From assembly GCA_964389805.1 (NCBI GenBank), contig CAYMFU010000189.1:1-20944 (forward strand): a stretch of DNA of 20,944 nucleotides, read 5' to 3'. The notes under the pieces are model-generated. The model ran no database searches. It had not been told where the DNA came from and saw nothing but the letters and a program-made list of their open reading frames with translations. Shown in pieces: positions 5,794 through 14,408 of this stretch. The DNA comes from JAGTVG01 sp964389805. Lineage in GTDB: Bacteria; Bacteroidota; Bacteroidia; Cytophagales; Cyclobacteriaceae. Numbering within the stretch: position 1 is the stretch's first letter; each line of letters opens with the position of its first letter. The translations under genes were made by a program, and so were the position numbers.

Positions 5794-7701
5794 CTACGAT
5801 AATCCCAAGTTTCTTGCCAAATCCAAATTTATTTTATTCAATTCAATGTTTACCCTTTGCAAGCGCTCAATCTCGTCATCATCCCTGAGTCGTTTTATTT
5901 CTTTCATATTATCCTCCAGAAGCTTTTTTATTATTTTATGTTTCAGACGGATGATATTTTCATAAGCGGAACGGTTTAATAGCTCCTCTTCCCTGGGAAC
6001 ATATATTTTTTTATTCCTCCAATTGTCGCTGATCTCATACCGTTGCGTAATAAGGTCAATAATTTCATTTTTTATTTCTTCCGGGCTGTTCTGGATGTAA
6101 TAGTCTGAATCAATGATATGCCCTTCTTTTAATTGATTTTTAAATATTTCAAGAATTGCATTATAAATGGGAGTTTGGAATTCAACATCTTCAAGTTCCT
6201 TCAGCAGGAATTCATATAAATGGTGTTCTTCTTCGATTTTATTTAGTCCGTAATTGATCAATAGCCGAATACTTTCCTTTTCCTGCAATTTGATGCTTTC
6301 TTCAACTTCATTGATGGGTTCCTGCTGTACATCTATTGTTTTTTCAATTAATTCTATATCAGGAAGAGGGGGAGGGAGGTTTTTGTTCTTATTTCTTTCA
6401 GCTATAAGAATTTTATTCAATTCTGCGATTAAGACAGATTCATCAATCTTTAATTTTCCACTTGTTTCCTTGATATATATGGATCGGAGTACCGGATCTG
6501 GTATTTTGGAAATGCTCTGGACTATATCTTTGATGGTTTGGGCCTTTTTAATGGGATCTTTCAGTGCATCCCTGGCGAATAGTTCTGCCTTGAATGAAAT
6601 GAAGTCATTTACATTCGTTTCAAGATAATTCTTAAACTCAACAGGGCCTATTTTACGGGCATAACTGTCAGGATCTTCACCATCCGGGAAAATAACAGTT
6701 CTTACATTTAATCCCGAAGCCAGGACCATGTCTATCCCCCTGATAGAAGCCTTTATGCCGGCTTCATCCCCGTCAAATAAGATGGTGATGTTATCTGTAT
6801 ATCTTTTGATCAACCTGATCTGTCCTTCCGTTAACGATGTTCCTGAAGATGACACCACATTTTCCACTCCAGCAAGATGAAGCCCGATTACATCCGTATA
6901 TCCCTCAACGAGATAACAGTTTTCTTTCATTCGTATGGCCTGGCGCGCCTGGTACAGGCCATAAAGTATATCGCTTTTATGATATATCAGGGTTTCGGGT
7001 GAATTTACATATTTGGGTTTGTTCTTCTCACTGGTCAGGATTCTGGCCCCAAAAGCAATGGGCTTACCTGTTAAATTGTGAACCGGGAAAATGACCCTGT
7101 TCCTGAATCTGTCATAGACCTTTTGATCTTTTTTTATGATCATTCCAGCCTTTTCAATTATGCTTTCTTCGTATTTTTTATCGATGGCTTCTTTGTAAAA
7201 AGCATCCCATTGATCCAGACTGTAACCCAATTCAAATTTCCGGATAATATCATCCGAAAATCCTCTTTCTTTGAAGTAGCTTAATCCAATGGATTGTCCT
7301 TCCCTGGTTTCCCAGAGTGTGTTTATATAGTATTTATTGGCAAAATTCGTAATGATGTAAAGGCTATCCCGTTCATTCTGCCTTTTGATATCCTCATCTG
7401 TTTCCTCCTTTGTTTCTATCTGGATCCCATACTTTTTTGCGAGATATTTTAAGGCTTCAATATAACTGATCCCTTCCATTTCCATAACGAAGCTTATGGC
7501 ATCGCCTCCTTTTCCGGAACTGAAACATTTGTAGATCTCTTTTGCAGGGGAAACAAAAAAGGAAGGTGTTTTCTCATTTGTAAAAGGACTAAGGCCTTTA
7601 AAGCTGCTTCCTGACTTTTTCAGGCTAACAAAATCTCCTATCACATCGACGATGTCGATGCGTGCTTTTATTTCCTGTATTGATTCATCACTGATCTTCA
7701 A
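5794..7701 (-). CDS. dnaG: DNA primase DnaG with degenerate zinc motif
   Basis: The replicative primase, 635 aa, which lays RNA primers at the fork with the DnaB helicase. The N-terminal domain retains the CHC2 scaffold (SPFTNEKTPSFFVSP at 38-52, KCFSSGKGGD at 58-67), but three of four expected zinc ligands are replaced: Ser38, Thr41 and Ser62, leaving only Cys59. The catalytic core has the TOPRIM motifs VEGYTD (near residue 265) and LFDGDEAG (near 308). The C-terminal 180 residues are helical and charged, the helicase-binding region. The start is TTG at 7701: an in-frame TAA sits six bases upstream, and the first internal ATG would remove the conserved N-terminus. Zinc-ligand loss of this kind is, to my knowledge, seen in other Bacteroidota primases, so the gene is probably functional. 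Confidence 0.96.
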   Translation of the reverse strand: MKISDESIQEIKARIDIVDVIGDFVSLKKSGSSFKGLSPFTNEKTPSFFVSPAKEIYKCFSSGKGGDAISFVMEMEGISYIEALKYLAKKYGIQIETKEETDEDIKRQNERDSLYIITNFANKYYINTLWETREGQSIGLSYFKERGFSDDIIRKFELGYSLDQWDAFYKEAIDKKYEESIIEKAGMIIKKDQKVYDRFRNRVIFPVHNLTGKPIAFGARILTSEKNKPKYVNSPETLIYHKSDILYGLYQARQAIRMKENCYLVEGYTDVIGLHLAGVENVVSSSGTSLTEGQIRLIKRYTDNITILFDGDEAGIKASIRGIDMVLASGLNVRTVIFPDGEDPDSYARKIGPVEFKNYLETNVNDFISFKAELFARDALKDPIKKAQTIKDIVQSISKIPDPVLRSIYIKETSGKLKIDESVLIAELNKILIAERNKNKNLPPPLPDIELIEKTIDVQQEPINEVEESIKLQEKESIRLLINYGLNKIEEEHHLYEFLLKELEDVEFQTPIYNAILEIFKNQLKEGHIIDSDYYIQNSPEEIKNEIIDLITQRYEISDNWRNKKIYVPREEELLNRSAYENIIRLKHKIIKKLLEDNMKEIKRLRDDDEIERLQRVNIELNKINLDLARNLGLS

Positions 7702-7820
7702 ATCTTAACCTGATAAGGTGGAAAAGCAAAATTAAATTTATTCCCTGATAATGAAAATTCCAGAAGAGAATATAAAAATATTTTTACAGTATATTAAATC
7801 CGGGCCGATTTATCGTATTC

Positions 7821-8456
7821 TTATTTTGTCTTCAATAATTTCTTACTCTTTTTTAAGTTTTTTGCTGTCTTCTTGGCAAATCCTTCAAGGGCAATGTCGA
7901 TATCTCCCTTATTATAAGCGGTAGTTGTGTGCGAATAAATCAAACTTTTATCGTCAAGACGGAACAATGAAGTTTCCAGTTCAAATTTCGTATCTATCCT
8001 CTCATATCCTTCGCTATAACGAAAGTATATCGAAAAATAGTTATAAAAGCCATAAAGATAAGGTGTACCTGGACCCGGTGCAGGCCCATAGGTCATCTTT
8101 GCATTTACTCTTTCCTTCTTTAAGTCTACATCAACAACTTCAACGACCAGCAAACCATCAAATCCATTATCCTCCAGCGCCATAATAATGGTATCTGGTT
8201 GCGGAATATGTGTGACCATGAAGTATTTATAACTTTGAAGTGCTTCAAACCCACTGTCATTAATATAAAAGGTAATTTCACTTTCAACTGTTTTTCTGTT
8301 TTCATAATTTGATCCCAGGTACATGATCATGATCTTCTTAAGTTTCTCACCCTTATCTGACTTTTTATCTTGCGCAGTTGCAATGTTCCAGGATATCAGG
8401 AGAAAACCTGAGCAAATAATAAATAAAGAGAGAATTTTAATAATCAACGGTTTCAT
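7821..8456 (-). CDS. Secreted or periplasmic protein of unknown function
   Basis: A 211-aa protein starting at ATG 8456, which gives a clean Sec signal peptide (MKPLIIKILSLF then a hydrophobic stretch ending ATAQ, cleavage before DKKSDK). The longer frame to 8561 places 35 polar residues before the signal and is less likely. The mature part starts with a Lys-rich linker, then alternates strands and helices: KKIMIMYLGS, a helix with ALEDNGFDGLLVVEVVDVD, and a Gly/Pro/Tyr-rich segment (GPAPGPGTPYLYGFYNYF) before FELETSLFRLDDKSLIYSHTTT. The final 30 residues are Lys-rich. This layout recalls small envelope lipoproteins that test for a stress-related signal or act in outer-membrane assembly, but I cannot name a family. 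It lies 119 bases upstream of dnaG on the same strand and is divergent from mrp. Confidence 0.8.
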   Translation of the reverse strand: MKPLIIKILSLFIICSGFLLISWNIATAQDKKSDKGEKLKKIMIMYLGSNYENRKTVESEITFYINDSGFEALQSYKYFMVTHIPQPDTIIMALEDNGFDGLLVVEVVDVDLKKERVNAKMTYGPAPGPGTPYLYGFYNYFSIYFRYSEGYERIDTKFELETSLFRLDDKSLIYSHTTTAYNKGDIDIALEGFAKKTAKNLKKSKKLLKTK

Positions 8457-8654
8457 ATTGTGTAAAATTAGTCTGCAATTTACTTCATTTTGCTTCAAGT
8501 TTCCCCGATAAAAAAAATTATTAAACACTTTCCTTCTCTCATCTGATTTTAGACTGGCCATCCATCTTTTATAAATATTTAACAGTCTGTTAAATGCATT
8601 TAAGTGCTTATTATTATTTAGATTAAATTTAATTAACTTTACATTTCATTAAAA

Positions 8655-9758
8655 TTGATTGACAAAGTGGTAAAAAAAGAAGATGTATTAAAGGCTTTAG
8701 GCACAGTTATTGATCCTGATTTCAAGAAAGACCTTGTCTCATTGGGAATGATCAAAGATGTTGAAGTCGTTGACAAGAAAATTTCATTTACTGTTGAATT
8801 GACCACCCCGGCTTGCCCATTGAAGGAAATTATCAGAGGAGATTGCCTGAAAGCTGTTGGCAAGGTATCAGGGGACGATTATGAGATCGATATCAATATG
8901 TCTTCAAATGTAACTTCTGTTATTGAAAAGTCACCGCTTCTTCCTGATATAAAGAACATTATTGCAGTTGCCTCAGGAAAAGGAGGCGTCGGGAAATCTA
9001 CAGTCACTACAAATCTTGCAATAGCGCTGGCCAAATCCGGCGCCAAGGTTGGTCTGATAGATGCGGATATATTTGGCCCCTCAATTCCTACTATGTTCAA
9101 CTGCGAGAAGGAACAACCCGAAGTGATAGAGAAGGATGGGAAAAACATGATTATCCCCATAGAACAATATGGAGTTAAACTGGTCTCTATCGGTTTTCTT
9201 TCGCCAAGCGATAGTGCCATTGTCTGGCGAGGTCCTATGGCCGGTTCTGCTTTAAAACAGTTTATGTCGGATGCAGATTGGGGCGAATTGGATTATTTAT
9301 TTATTGATTTGCCTCCGGGTACCAGCGACATTCATCTGACACTTGTACAGACCGTACCTGTGACAGGTGCCGTACTGGTGACTACACCTCAGAAAGTGGC
9401 CCTTGCTGATGCTATAAGAGGATTTCAAATGTTCAAGCAGCCGCAAATAAATGTACCCGTGCTGGGGATCGTAGAAAACATGGCCTACTTTACTCCTGAA
9501 GAGTTACCAGACCATAAATATTATATATTTGGAAAAGAAGGTGGGATGCGGTTGGCTGAACAGTATAATGTGCCTTTATTAGGACAAATTCCACTGGTGC
9601 AGGGAATTCGTGAAAGTGGAGATGAAGGCTATCCCTCTGTTTTAAAAGATGACATTACCAGCGCAGCATTCGTTAACCTTGCTCAGGAGTTGGCAAGAAG
9701 GGTTGCCATAAGAAATGCAACGATTGACAAAACCCAGGTTGTTGAAATTAAAAATTAG
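8655..9758 (+). CDS. Mrp/ApbC-type P-loop ATPase, Fe-S cluster carrier
   Basis: A 367-aa protein of the Mrp/NBP35 family, which carries and delivers iron-sulfur clusters in the cytoplasm. The N-terminal MIP18/DUF59 domain (about 8-80) has VIDPDFKKDLVSLGMI and TTPACPLKE. The deviant Walker A GKGGVGKS is at residues 108-115, with IDADIFGPSIP and the Walker B-like LFIDLPPGTSD. The usual CxxC near the C-terminus is absent: after VENMAYF the chain reads TPEELPDHKYYIFGKEGG, the form I know from other Bacteroidota members. The start is TTG at 8655 (or GTG at 8667): a stop lies upstream at 8634 and no ATG occurs before the conserved domain. It is followed after five bases by the NifU-domain gene, a likely two-gene operon for cluster assembly. 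Confidence 0.93.
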   Translation: MIDKVVKKEDVLKALGTVIDPDFKKDLVSLGMIKDVEVVDKKISFTVELTTPACPLKEIIRGDCLKAVGKVSGDDYEIDINMSSNVTSVIEKSPLLPDIKNIIAVASGKGGVGKSTVTTNLAIALAKSGAKVGLIDADIFGPSIPTMFNCEKEQPEVIEKDGKNMIIPIEQYGVKLVSIGFLSPSDSAIVWRGPMAGSALKQFMSDADWGELDYLFIDLPPGTSDIHLTLVQTVPVTGAVLVTTPQKVALADAIRGFQMFKQPQINVPVLGIVENMAYFTPEELPDHKYYIFGKEGGMRLAEQYNVPLLGQIPLVQGIRESGDEGYPSVLKDDITSAAFVNLAQELARRVAIRNATIDKTQVVEIKN

Positions 9759-9763
9759 AACCC

Positions 9764-10039
9764 ATGAGCACTGATACATCTGAAAAGGAACGTTTATATT
9801 CGGAGGTGCTGGCCGCCCTTGATAAAATACGGCCTTATCTGGAGGCTGATGGCGGCGACGTAAAAATTGTTGAAATCAATGATGACAATGTGGTCATGAT
9901 AGAATTGTTAGGCGCTTGTGGATCTTGCCCTATGTCTACAATGACTTTGAAAGCAGGTGTTGAAGAGGCAGTGAAGCGGGAAGTTCCTGAAATTAAATCA
10001 GTTGAAGCCATAAATATTACCCCTATAGAATATTTATAG
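9764..10039 (+). CDS. NifU C-terminal-domain Fe-S scaffold
   Basis: A 91-aa single-domain NifU-like (Nfu) protein. The family binds a [4Fe-4S] cluster between two subunits and transfers it to apo-proteins. Diagnostic motifs are IRPYLEADGGDVKIVEI, GACGSCPMSTMTLKAGVE with ligands Cys52 and Cys55, and the VEEAVKREVPEIKSVEAI end. It contains only the scaffold domain, without the N-terminal IscU-like or A-type domain of larger NifU/NfuA proteins. It starts five bases after the mrp stop, so both are probably translated from one mRNA and act in sequence. Confidence 0.94.
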   Translation: MSTDTSEKERLYSEVLAALDKIRPYLEADGGDVKIVEINDDNVVMIELLGACGSCPMSTMTLKAGVEEAVKREVPEIKSVEAINITPIEYL

Positions 10040-10176
10040 AAAATTATTTAACCATAAGCTATTACCTCTACCATTATATATTGTATTAATGATCTGAAGA
10101 AGTGGTATCCTTAAATTCCCCATTATTCAGATAATATTTGATTTGATCAATTATTTGTTTTATAGAATATTATATA

Positions 10177-12405
10177 ATGGAGTGCCGGATAAAGACTAAT
10201 TTTACCCGGATTATGCGTAGTATGAGAATTGCCAGGGTTTCAATAACATGTATATTGGTTTTTGCCGGGTTGATCGCCCAGGCGCAGGAACGTTGTGCTA
10301 CAGTCCCATACAATGAAGCTTTAAATGAAAAATTCAAAGGGCTGTATGAAATAGGTCAGTTTGAAAAGTGGATAAACAATAAAATCCGCACTAAGGAGTC
10401 TTTACCACAAATCAATAAAACTACGGCGGAAGAAGTATACCGCATCCCTGTAGTGATCCATGTAATTCATGATGGTGAATCTGAAGGGCAGGGTGGAAAT
10501 ATTTCTGATGCCCAGATCCTGTCACAGATCCAGGTATTAAACCTAGATTACCGGAGGTTAAATGGAGATACCATTAATACACCGGAAATTTTCAAGCCGG
10601 TTGCTGCAGATACTCATATTGAATTTGTGTTGGCTGAACGGGATCCGGATGGTCAGGAGACAGACGGAATTCTGCGTGTACAGGGCACCAAGTCGGAATG
10701 GAATGCGTCAAGTTCTTCAGATAATAGTGAACTTAAGGCTTTAAGTATGTGGCCCCCTGAGAATTATCTAAATATTTGGATCACCAACCTTGCAAATAAT
10801 TACCTGGGTTATGCTCAATATCCAATAACAAGTCTTCCAGGGTCTGTCCCTCCATTTGACCGTGAAACAGATGGTGTGGTTATCCATTATATGGCCTTTG
10901 GATCGAGGACTTATGGAGCATTTAATTTATTTAACAGTTATGACAGGGGCAGGACCACTACTCATGAAGTAGGTCATTATCTTGGATTGCGTCATATCTG
11001 GGGTGATGTTGTTGGATGTGACGGTACGGATTATTGTAATGATACACCGCAGGCATATGACAGTTACAGTTCCTGCATTAATGTTGATTCTTTCACATGC
11101 GATTCAGAAGACATGTATCAGAATTTTCTGGATTATTCTTACGACCGGTGTATGAATATATTTACCGGTGATCAGATGCTAAGAATGCGAATTGTCCTGG
11201 AAAATAGCCCCCGCAGGTTCAGCCTGTTAAGTTCTCCAGGTCTTAATCCTCCAGCCGGTGATCAGAACCTGATTGTAGTGAGGGAAATCATAAGCCCCAC
11301 AAATATTACCTGTGAAAATATGTTTCAATCAAGCATTTCAGTTCAGAATAGTGGATCTAATGACATTACATCCTATACTGTAAATTTAGTCCTTGATGAA
11401 TTGGAATATAACATTGAGATGGAAGGGGATACAATTACCCCCGGATCTGTAAGGGTTCTGGACCTTACAAGTCAGACAGGCATGATTGAACTTGATGATG
11501 GACAATATTATTTAAAAGCAGGTATTCTTAGTCCCAATGGTGTAGATACAATGGACCTGTCGGAATTTGATGTGGAGAAATACTTTCTTGCCAATTCTCA
11601 GGAGGATATCGCTCCATCTATCGAAAAATTTGAAGCAACAGGATTCGACATGACCCTTTGGTCTGTCTATAATCCGGATAATGAACTGACCTGGGAATTG
11701 GAGGATGTGCCAGTTAATCTTGAAGAGAACCGGGCTGCAGTAATACGGATGTATGACTATCTTAAAATTGCTGAGACCGACTGGTTGGTCAGCCCGGTAT
11801 TGGACTTAAGGAATGCAGAGGTTGCCAATATTACATTCGACTTCTCTTATGCCCTGGGTGCAATAACTGAAGATATTCTGGAACTGAGACTATCAACAGA
11901 TTGTGGGGAATCATGGCCATTTACCATTTTCAGCGCATCCGGCGAGCAACTTGTTACCGGGACCACGGAGGGCCCCTGGCTACCAACCGGATCAGCAGAG
12001 TGGAAGAAAGGATTTGCTGACCTGGAACAGTTTGCTGGAAACGAACAGGTCAGACTGGCTTTCATTACAACTAACCTGAATGGGAATAACCTCTTCCTGG
12101 ATAATATTGAAATGTTTATTACAGGATTCACGCAAGACATTACTTTAGAGGAGAACTCTATTCTTGCTCATCCGAATCCTTCGGACGGCAGTAACTTTTA
12201 CGTCACCGTTAAAACGGATGAAAGACAGGATGTGATAATGCAAATTGTGGATATGACAGGCAAAGTTATATACATACAGGAATTGGATAATGTACTTAAT
12301 CAGACTTTTGAAATTGATCTTGTCCAGGCAAGGAGCGGGATCTACATTCTAAAAGCTGTAGGGAATACATATAATGAAACAATCCGGGTGTTTTTAAATA
12401 GGTAA
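10177..12405 (+). CDS. Secreted M43 (pappalysin-like) metalloprotease with T9SS sorting domain
   Basis: A 742-aa extracellular zinc protease. The signal peptide reads VSITCILVFAGLIAQAQ; starts at 10213 or 10222 would give it a more usual length than the ATG at 10177. The metzincin zinc site is HEVGHYLGLRH (His263, Glu264, His267, His273). The Cys-rich segment GCDGTDYCNDTPQ and YQNFLDYSYDRCMNIFTGDQ match the M43 pattern, but the Met-turn methionine is Leu318. Residues about 365-455 look like a CARDB/Ig-like module and 480-650 like a jelly-roll anchor domain. The last 80 residues (HPNPSDG, MQIVDMTGKVIY, LVQARSGIYILKA) form the type A C-terminal domain that routes cargo through the type IX secretion system. 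Twelve bases separate it from the D-Ala-D-Ala ligase gene. The substrate is unknown. Confidence 0.92.
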   Translation: MECRIKTNFTRIMRSMRIARVSITCILVFAGLIAQAQERCATVPYNEALNEKFKGLYEIGQFEKWINNKIRTKESLPQINKTTAEEVYRIPVVIHVIHDGESEGQGGNISDAQILSQIQVLNLDYRRLNGDTINTPEIFKPVAADTHIEFVLAERDPDGQETDGILRVQGTKSEWNASSSSDNSELKALSMWPPENYLNIWITNLANNYLGYAQYPITSLPGSVPPFDRETDGVVIHYMAFGSRTYGAFNLFNSYDRGRTTTHEVGHYLGLRHIWGDVVGCDGTDYCNDTPQAYDSYSSCINVDSFTCDSEDMYQNFLDYSYDRCMNIFTGDQMLRMRIVLENSPRRFSLLSSPGLNPPAGDQNLIVVREIISPTNITCENMFQSSISVQNSGSNDITSYTVNLVLDELEYNIEMEGDTITPGSVRVLDLTSQTGMIELDDGQYYLKAGILSPNGVDTMDLSEFDVEKYFLANSQEDIAPSIEKFEATGFDMTLWSVYNPDNELTWELEDVPVNLEENRAAVIRMYDYLKIAETDWLVSPVLDLRNAEVANITFDFSYALGAITEDILELRLSTDCGESWPFTIFSASGEQLVTGTTEGPWLPTGSAEWKKGFADLEQFAGNEQVRLAFITTNLNGNNLFLDNIEMFITGFTQDITLEENSILAHPNPSDGSNFYVTVKTDERQDVIMQIVDMTGKVIYIQELDNVLNQTFEIDLVQARSGIYILKAVGNTYNETIRVFLNR

Positions 12406-12417
12406 AATTTACTTCGA

Positions 12418-13500
12418 ATGACCAAATCTAAAACCGTAGCCATATTATTTGGAGGCAAATCTGTTGAGCACAAAGTATCTTTAAGATCCGCTAAGAACAT
12501 TTATGACAATATTGATAAGAGCCTTTATAATGTCATCCTGATAGGGATAAGCCAGAAAGGGCATTGGTATTATCTGAAAAACTTCACATTCAATATCGAG
12601 AAGGGGGTGCCAATTGCTCTTAGATTAAGCCAGAGCAAGGACATTTTCTTTACCTGGCCAGATGGTAAAAACATTGGTGACATTGATATATTCTTTCCTG
12701 TTCTCCATGGGAATGATGGAGAAGATGGTAGTATTCAGGGCCTTTTACGAACAGTGAATATTCCAATGGTCGGTACAGGTGTATTGGGATCGGCAGTAGT
12801 ATTTGATAAAGTATGTTCAAAACGATTACTAACAGATGAAGGCATAAAGAATGCAAGATTCCTGGCATATTCAATTGAAGAAAAAGATAAAGTTGACTTT
12901 TATCATGTTGAAAAAACCCTGGGATTACCTTTCTTTATAAAACCTGTTGCATCCGGCTCTTCCATTGGTGTTTCAAAAGTAGTTAATGAAGAAACGTTTA
13001 AGGCTGCTGTTGAAGATACCTTCCAGTATGATAATATGGTCCTCATTGAAGAATATATTCAGGGTAGGGAAATAGAATGTTCGGTTAAGGGTAATCAAAT
13101 TCCTGAAGTATCCCAGCCAGGAGAGATCAGCGTGGTTGGAGGTCATGATTTTTATTCATTTGATGCAAAATATGTGGACGATAGTGGTGCAAAGCTTGAC
13201 ATGCCGGCGAATTTGGAGGAAAGTACGAAGCGTAAAATTCAGGAACTTGCCCTGAAAGCCTATAAAACTCTGTATTGTGAAGATTTTGCCAGAGTCGATA
13301 TGTTTTTAAGGGAGGATGGAGAGATCTATGTTAATGAAATTAATTCCATACCCGGATTTACCCATATCAGCATGTTCCCTCAATTGTGGAAGCTGGATAA
13401 TATATCATATACAGAGCTGATCTCAGACTTAATTGAAAATGCTTTGAAAAAGTATAAGAGGGCGAACCGTATCAAGCGGGATTTTGAATCATCCCTTTAA
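12418..13500 (+). CDS. ddl: D-alanine--D-alanine ligase
   Basis: The 360-aa ATP-grasp enzyme that joins two D-alanines for peptidoglycan precursors in the cytoplasm. The N-terminal ILFGGKSVEHKVSLRSA (usual GGxSxEHEVS) and HGNDGEDGSIQG are the substrate-domain motifs. The ATP-grasp part shows FIKPVASGSSIGVSK, LIEEYIQGREIECSV and FARVDMFL. The C-terminal NEINSIPGFTHISMFP carries the metal and D-Ala2 ligands. The FYSFDAKY segment keeps the tyrosine typical of D-Ala-D-Ala ligases, where D-lactate-forming Van-type ligases have histidine, so no glycopeptide-resistance activity is suggested. It follows the metalloprotease gene closely and precedes the PASTA gene by 101 bases. In many Bacteroidota ddl and a PASTA gene are neighbours. 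Confidence 0.96.
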   Translation: MTKSKTVAILFGGKSVEHKVSLRSAKNIYDNIDKSLYNVILIGISQKGHWYYLKNFTFNIEKGVPIALRLSQSKDIFFTWPDGKNIGDIDIFFPVLHGNDGEDGSIQGLLRTVNIPMVGTGVLGSAVVFDKVCSKRLLTDEGIKNARFLAYSIEEKDKVDFYHVEKTLGLPFFIKPVASGSSIGVSKVVNEETFKAAVEDTFQYDNMVLIEEYIQGREIECSVKGNQIPEVSQPGEISVVGGHDFYSFDAKYVDDSGAKLDMPANLEESTKRKIQELALKAYKTLYCEDFARVDMFLREDGEIYVNEINSIPGFTHISMFPQLWKLDNISYTELISDLIENALKKYKRANRIKRDFESSL

Positions 13501-13572
13501 AATAATGTATAATAATATATGATTTTGAATCTTTTGACGTAATATTTATAATACATGGCAAAATAGATTCAT

Positions 13573-13580
13573 TACCTTTG
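13573..13580 (+). promoter_or_regulatory. -7 element TACCTTTG upstream of the PASTA gene
   Basis: TACCTTTG is an exact TAnnTTTG match, 21 bases before the ATG at 13602. A -33 TTTG is not evident at the best spacing; the nearest (13533-13536) is too far. It suggests the PASTA and T9SS genes can be transcribed separately from ddl. Confidence 0.45.
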
Positions 13581-13601
13581 CCAGGTCTCATTTAAGACAT
13601 T

Positions 13602-14408
13602 ATGAATACAATTATAAATAACATTTTTAAGGCTGAGAATACTAAGGACATTATAAAACACCTTTTGTATATAGGAATTATTGCCGTCCTGATTGTTTTA
13701 ACTGTCTTTTATTTTTACCTGCCGGTTTCTTCTCATCATGGTGAATCGATTACAGTTCCCAATATTGTAGGATTGGTATACGATGACCTGGATGAGTTTC
13801 TTACTGACCGTAATTTCAGGTTTGAAGTAAGTGAAGACTCCGGCTATAACAACTCGTATCCGGCTCTGGCAGTTTTGAAACAATATCCTGAGCCAGGGCA
13901 GAAGGTTAAAGAAAACAGGAAGATCTTTTTAACTTTAAATGCACTGAATCCGCCAAGTATCCGCATGCCCCGCCTCATCGACGGCACATTGAGTTTTGCC
14001 GAACGCGTATTGGAGAGTTATGGATTATTAAGGGGAGAATTAATATATGAAGCGGATCCTGCCCGTAATGCCGTATTGGATCAACTTTACAATGGGGAAA
14101 CCATCGAAGCAGGGACTTTGTTGCCTAAAGGATCTACTATTGATCTTGTCATTGGAGATGGTATTGGTAAAGTGATCTTTGAGATGCCCGATGCAAAGGG
14201 TTTTGATCTTGAAGAAGCACGAATTTTAATACTGGGTTCAAACCTGGAAGTAGGGGAAATCAATTATATTGATGCTCCAGAAGAGGTGCCTGGCACAGTT
14301 GTCAGTCAAAGCCCGCAGCCTGAGGTTATGGTTCGCATCGGACGAGTAGTTAATTTATGGATTGCCAGTGAATCTACACCAGAAGAATTGCCAATTAATG
14401 AGGAATGA
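13602..14408 (+). CDS. Membrane-anchored PASTA-domain protein
   Basis: A 268-aa protein with a short cytoplasmic N-terminus, one membrane helix at about 20-42 (HLLYIGIIAVLIVLTVFYFY), and three PASTA-like repeats in the periplasm: about 50-113 (VPNIVGLVYDDLDEFL ... YPEPGQKVKENRKIFLTL), 119-186 (MPRLIDGTLSFAERVL ... LLPKGSTIDLVIG) and 193-258 (MPDAKGFDLEEARILI ... SQSPQPEVMVRIGRVVNLWI). PASTA modules in other bacteria bind muropeptides or D-Ala-D-Ala-containing stems. There is no kinase or transpeptidase domain. The stop overlaps the next start as ATGA, so the downstream T9SS protein is translationally coupled. Its place after ddl suggests a role in the cell wall, but this is inferred from context. 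Confidence 0.92.
   Translation: MNTIINNIFKAENTKDIIKHLLYIGIIAVLIVLTVFYFYLPVSSHHGESITVPNIVGLVYDDLDEFLTDRNFRFEVSEDSGYNNSYPALAVLKQYPEPGQKVKENRKIFLTLNALNPPSIRMPRLIDGTLSFAERVLESYGLLRGELIYEADPARNAVLDQLYNGETIEAGTLLPKGSTIDLVIGDGIGKVIFEMPDAKGFDLEEARILILGSNLEVGEINYIDAPEEVPGTVVSQSPQPEVMVRIGRVVNLWIASESTPEELPINEE

Noticed and set aside
7821..8561. Full-length frame starting at 8561
   Set aside because: It adds 35 polar residues ahead of an obvious signal peptide that begins at the ATG at 8456.
12418..13500. Van-type D-Ala-D-Lac ligase (glycopeptide resistance)
   Set aside because: The discriminating segment has the tyrosine of ordinary Ddl (FYSFDAKY) and no vanH or vanX neighbours are present.
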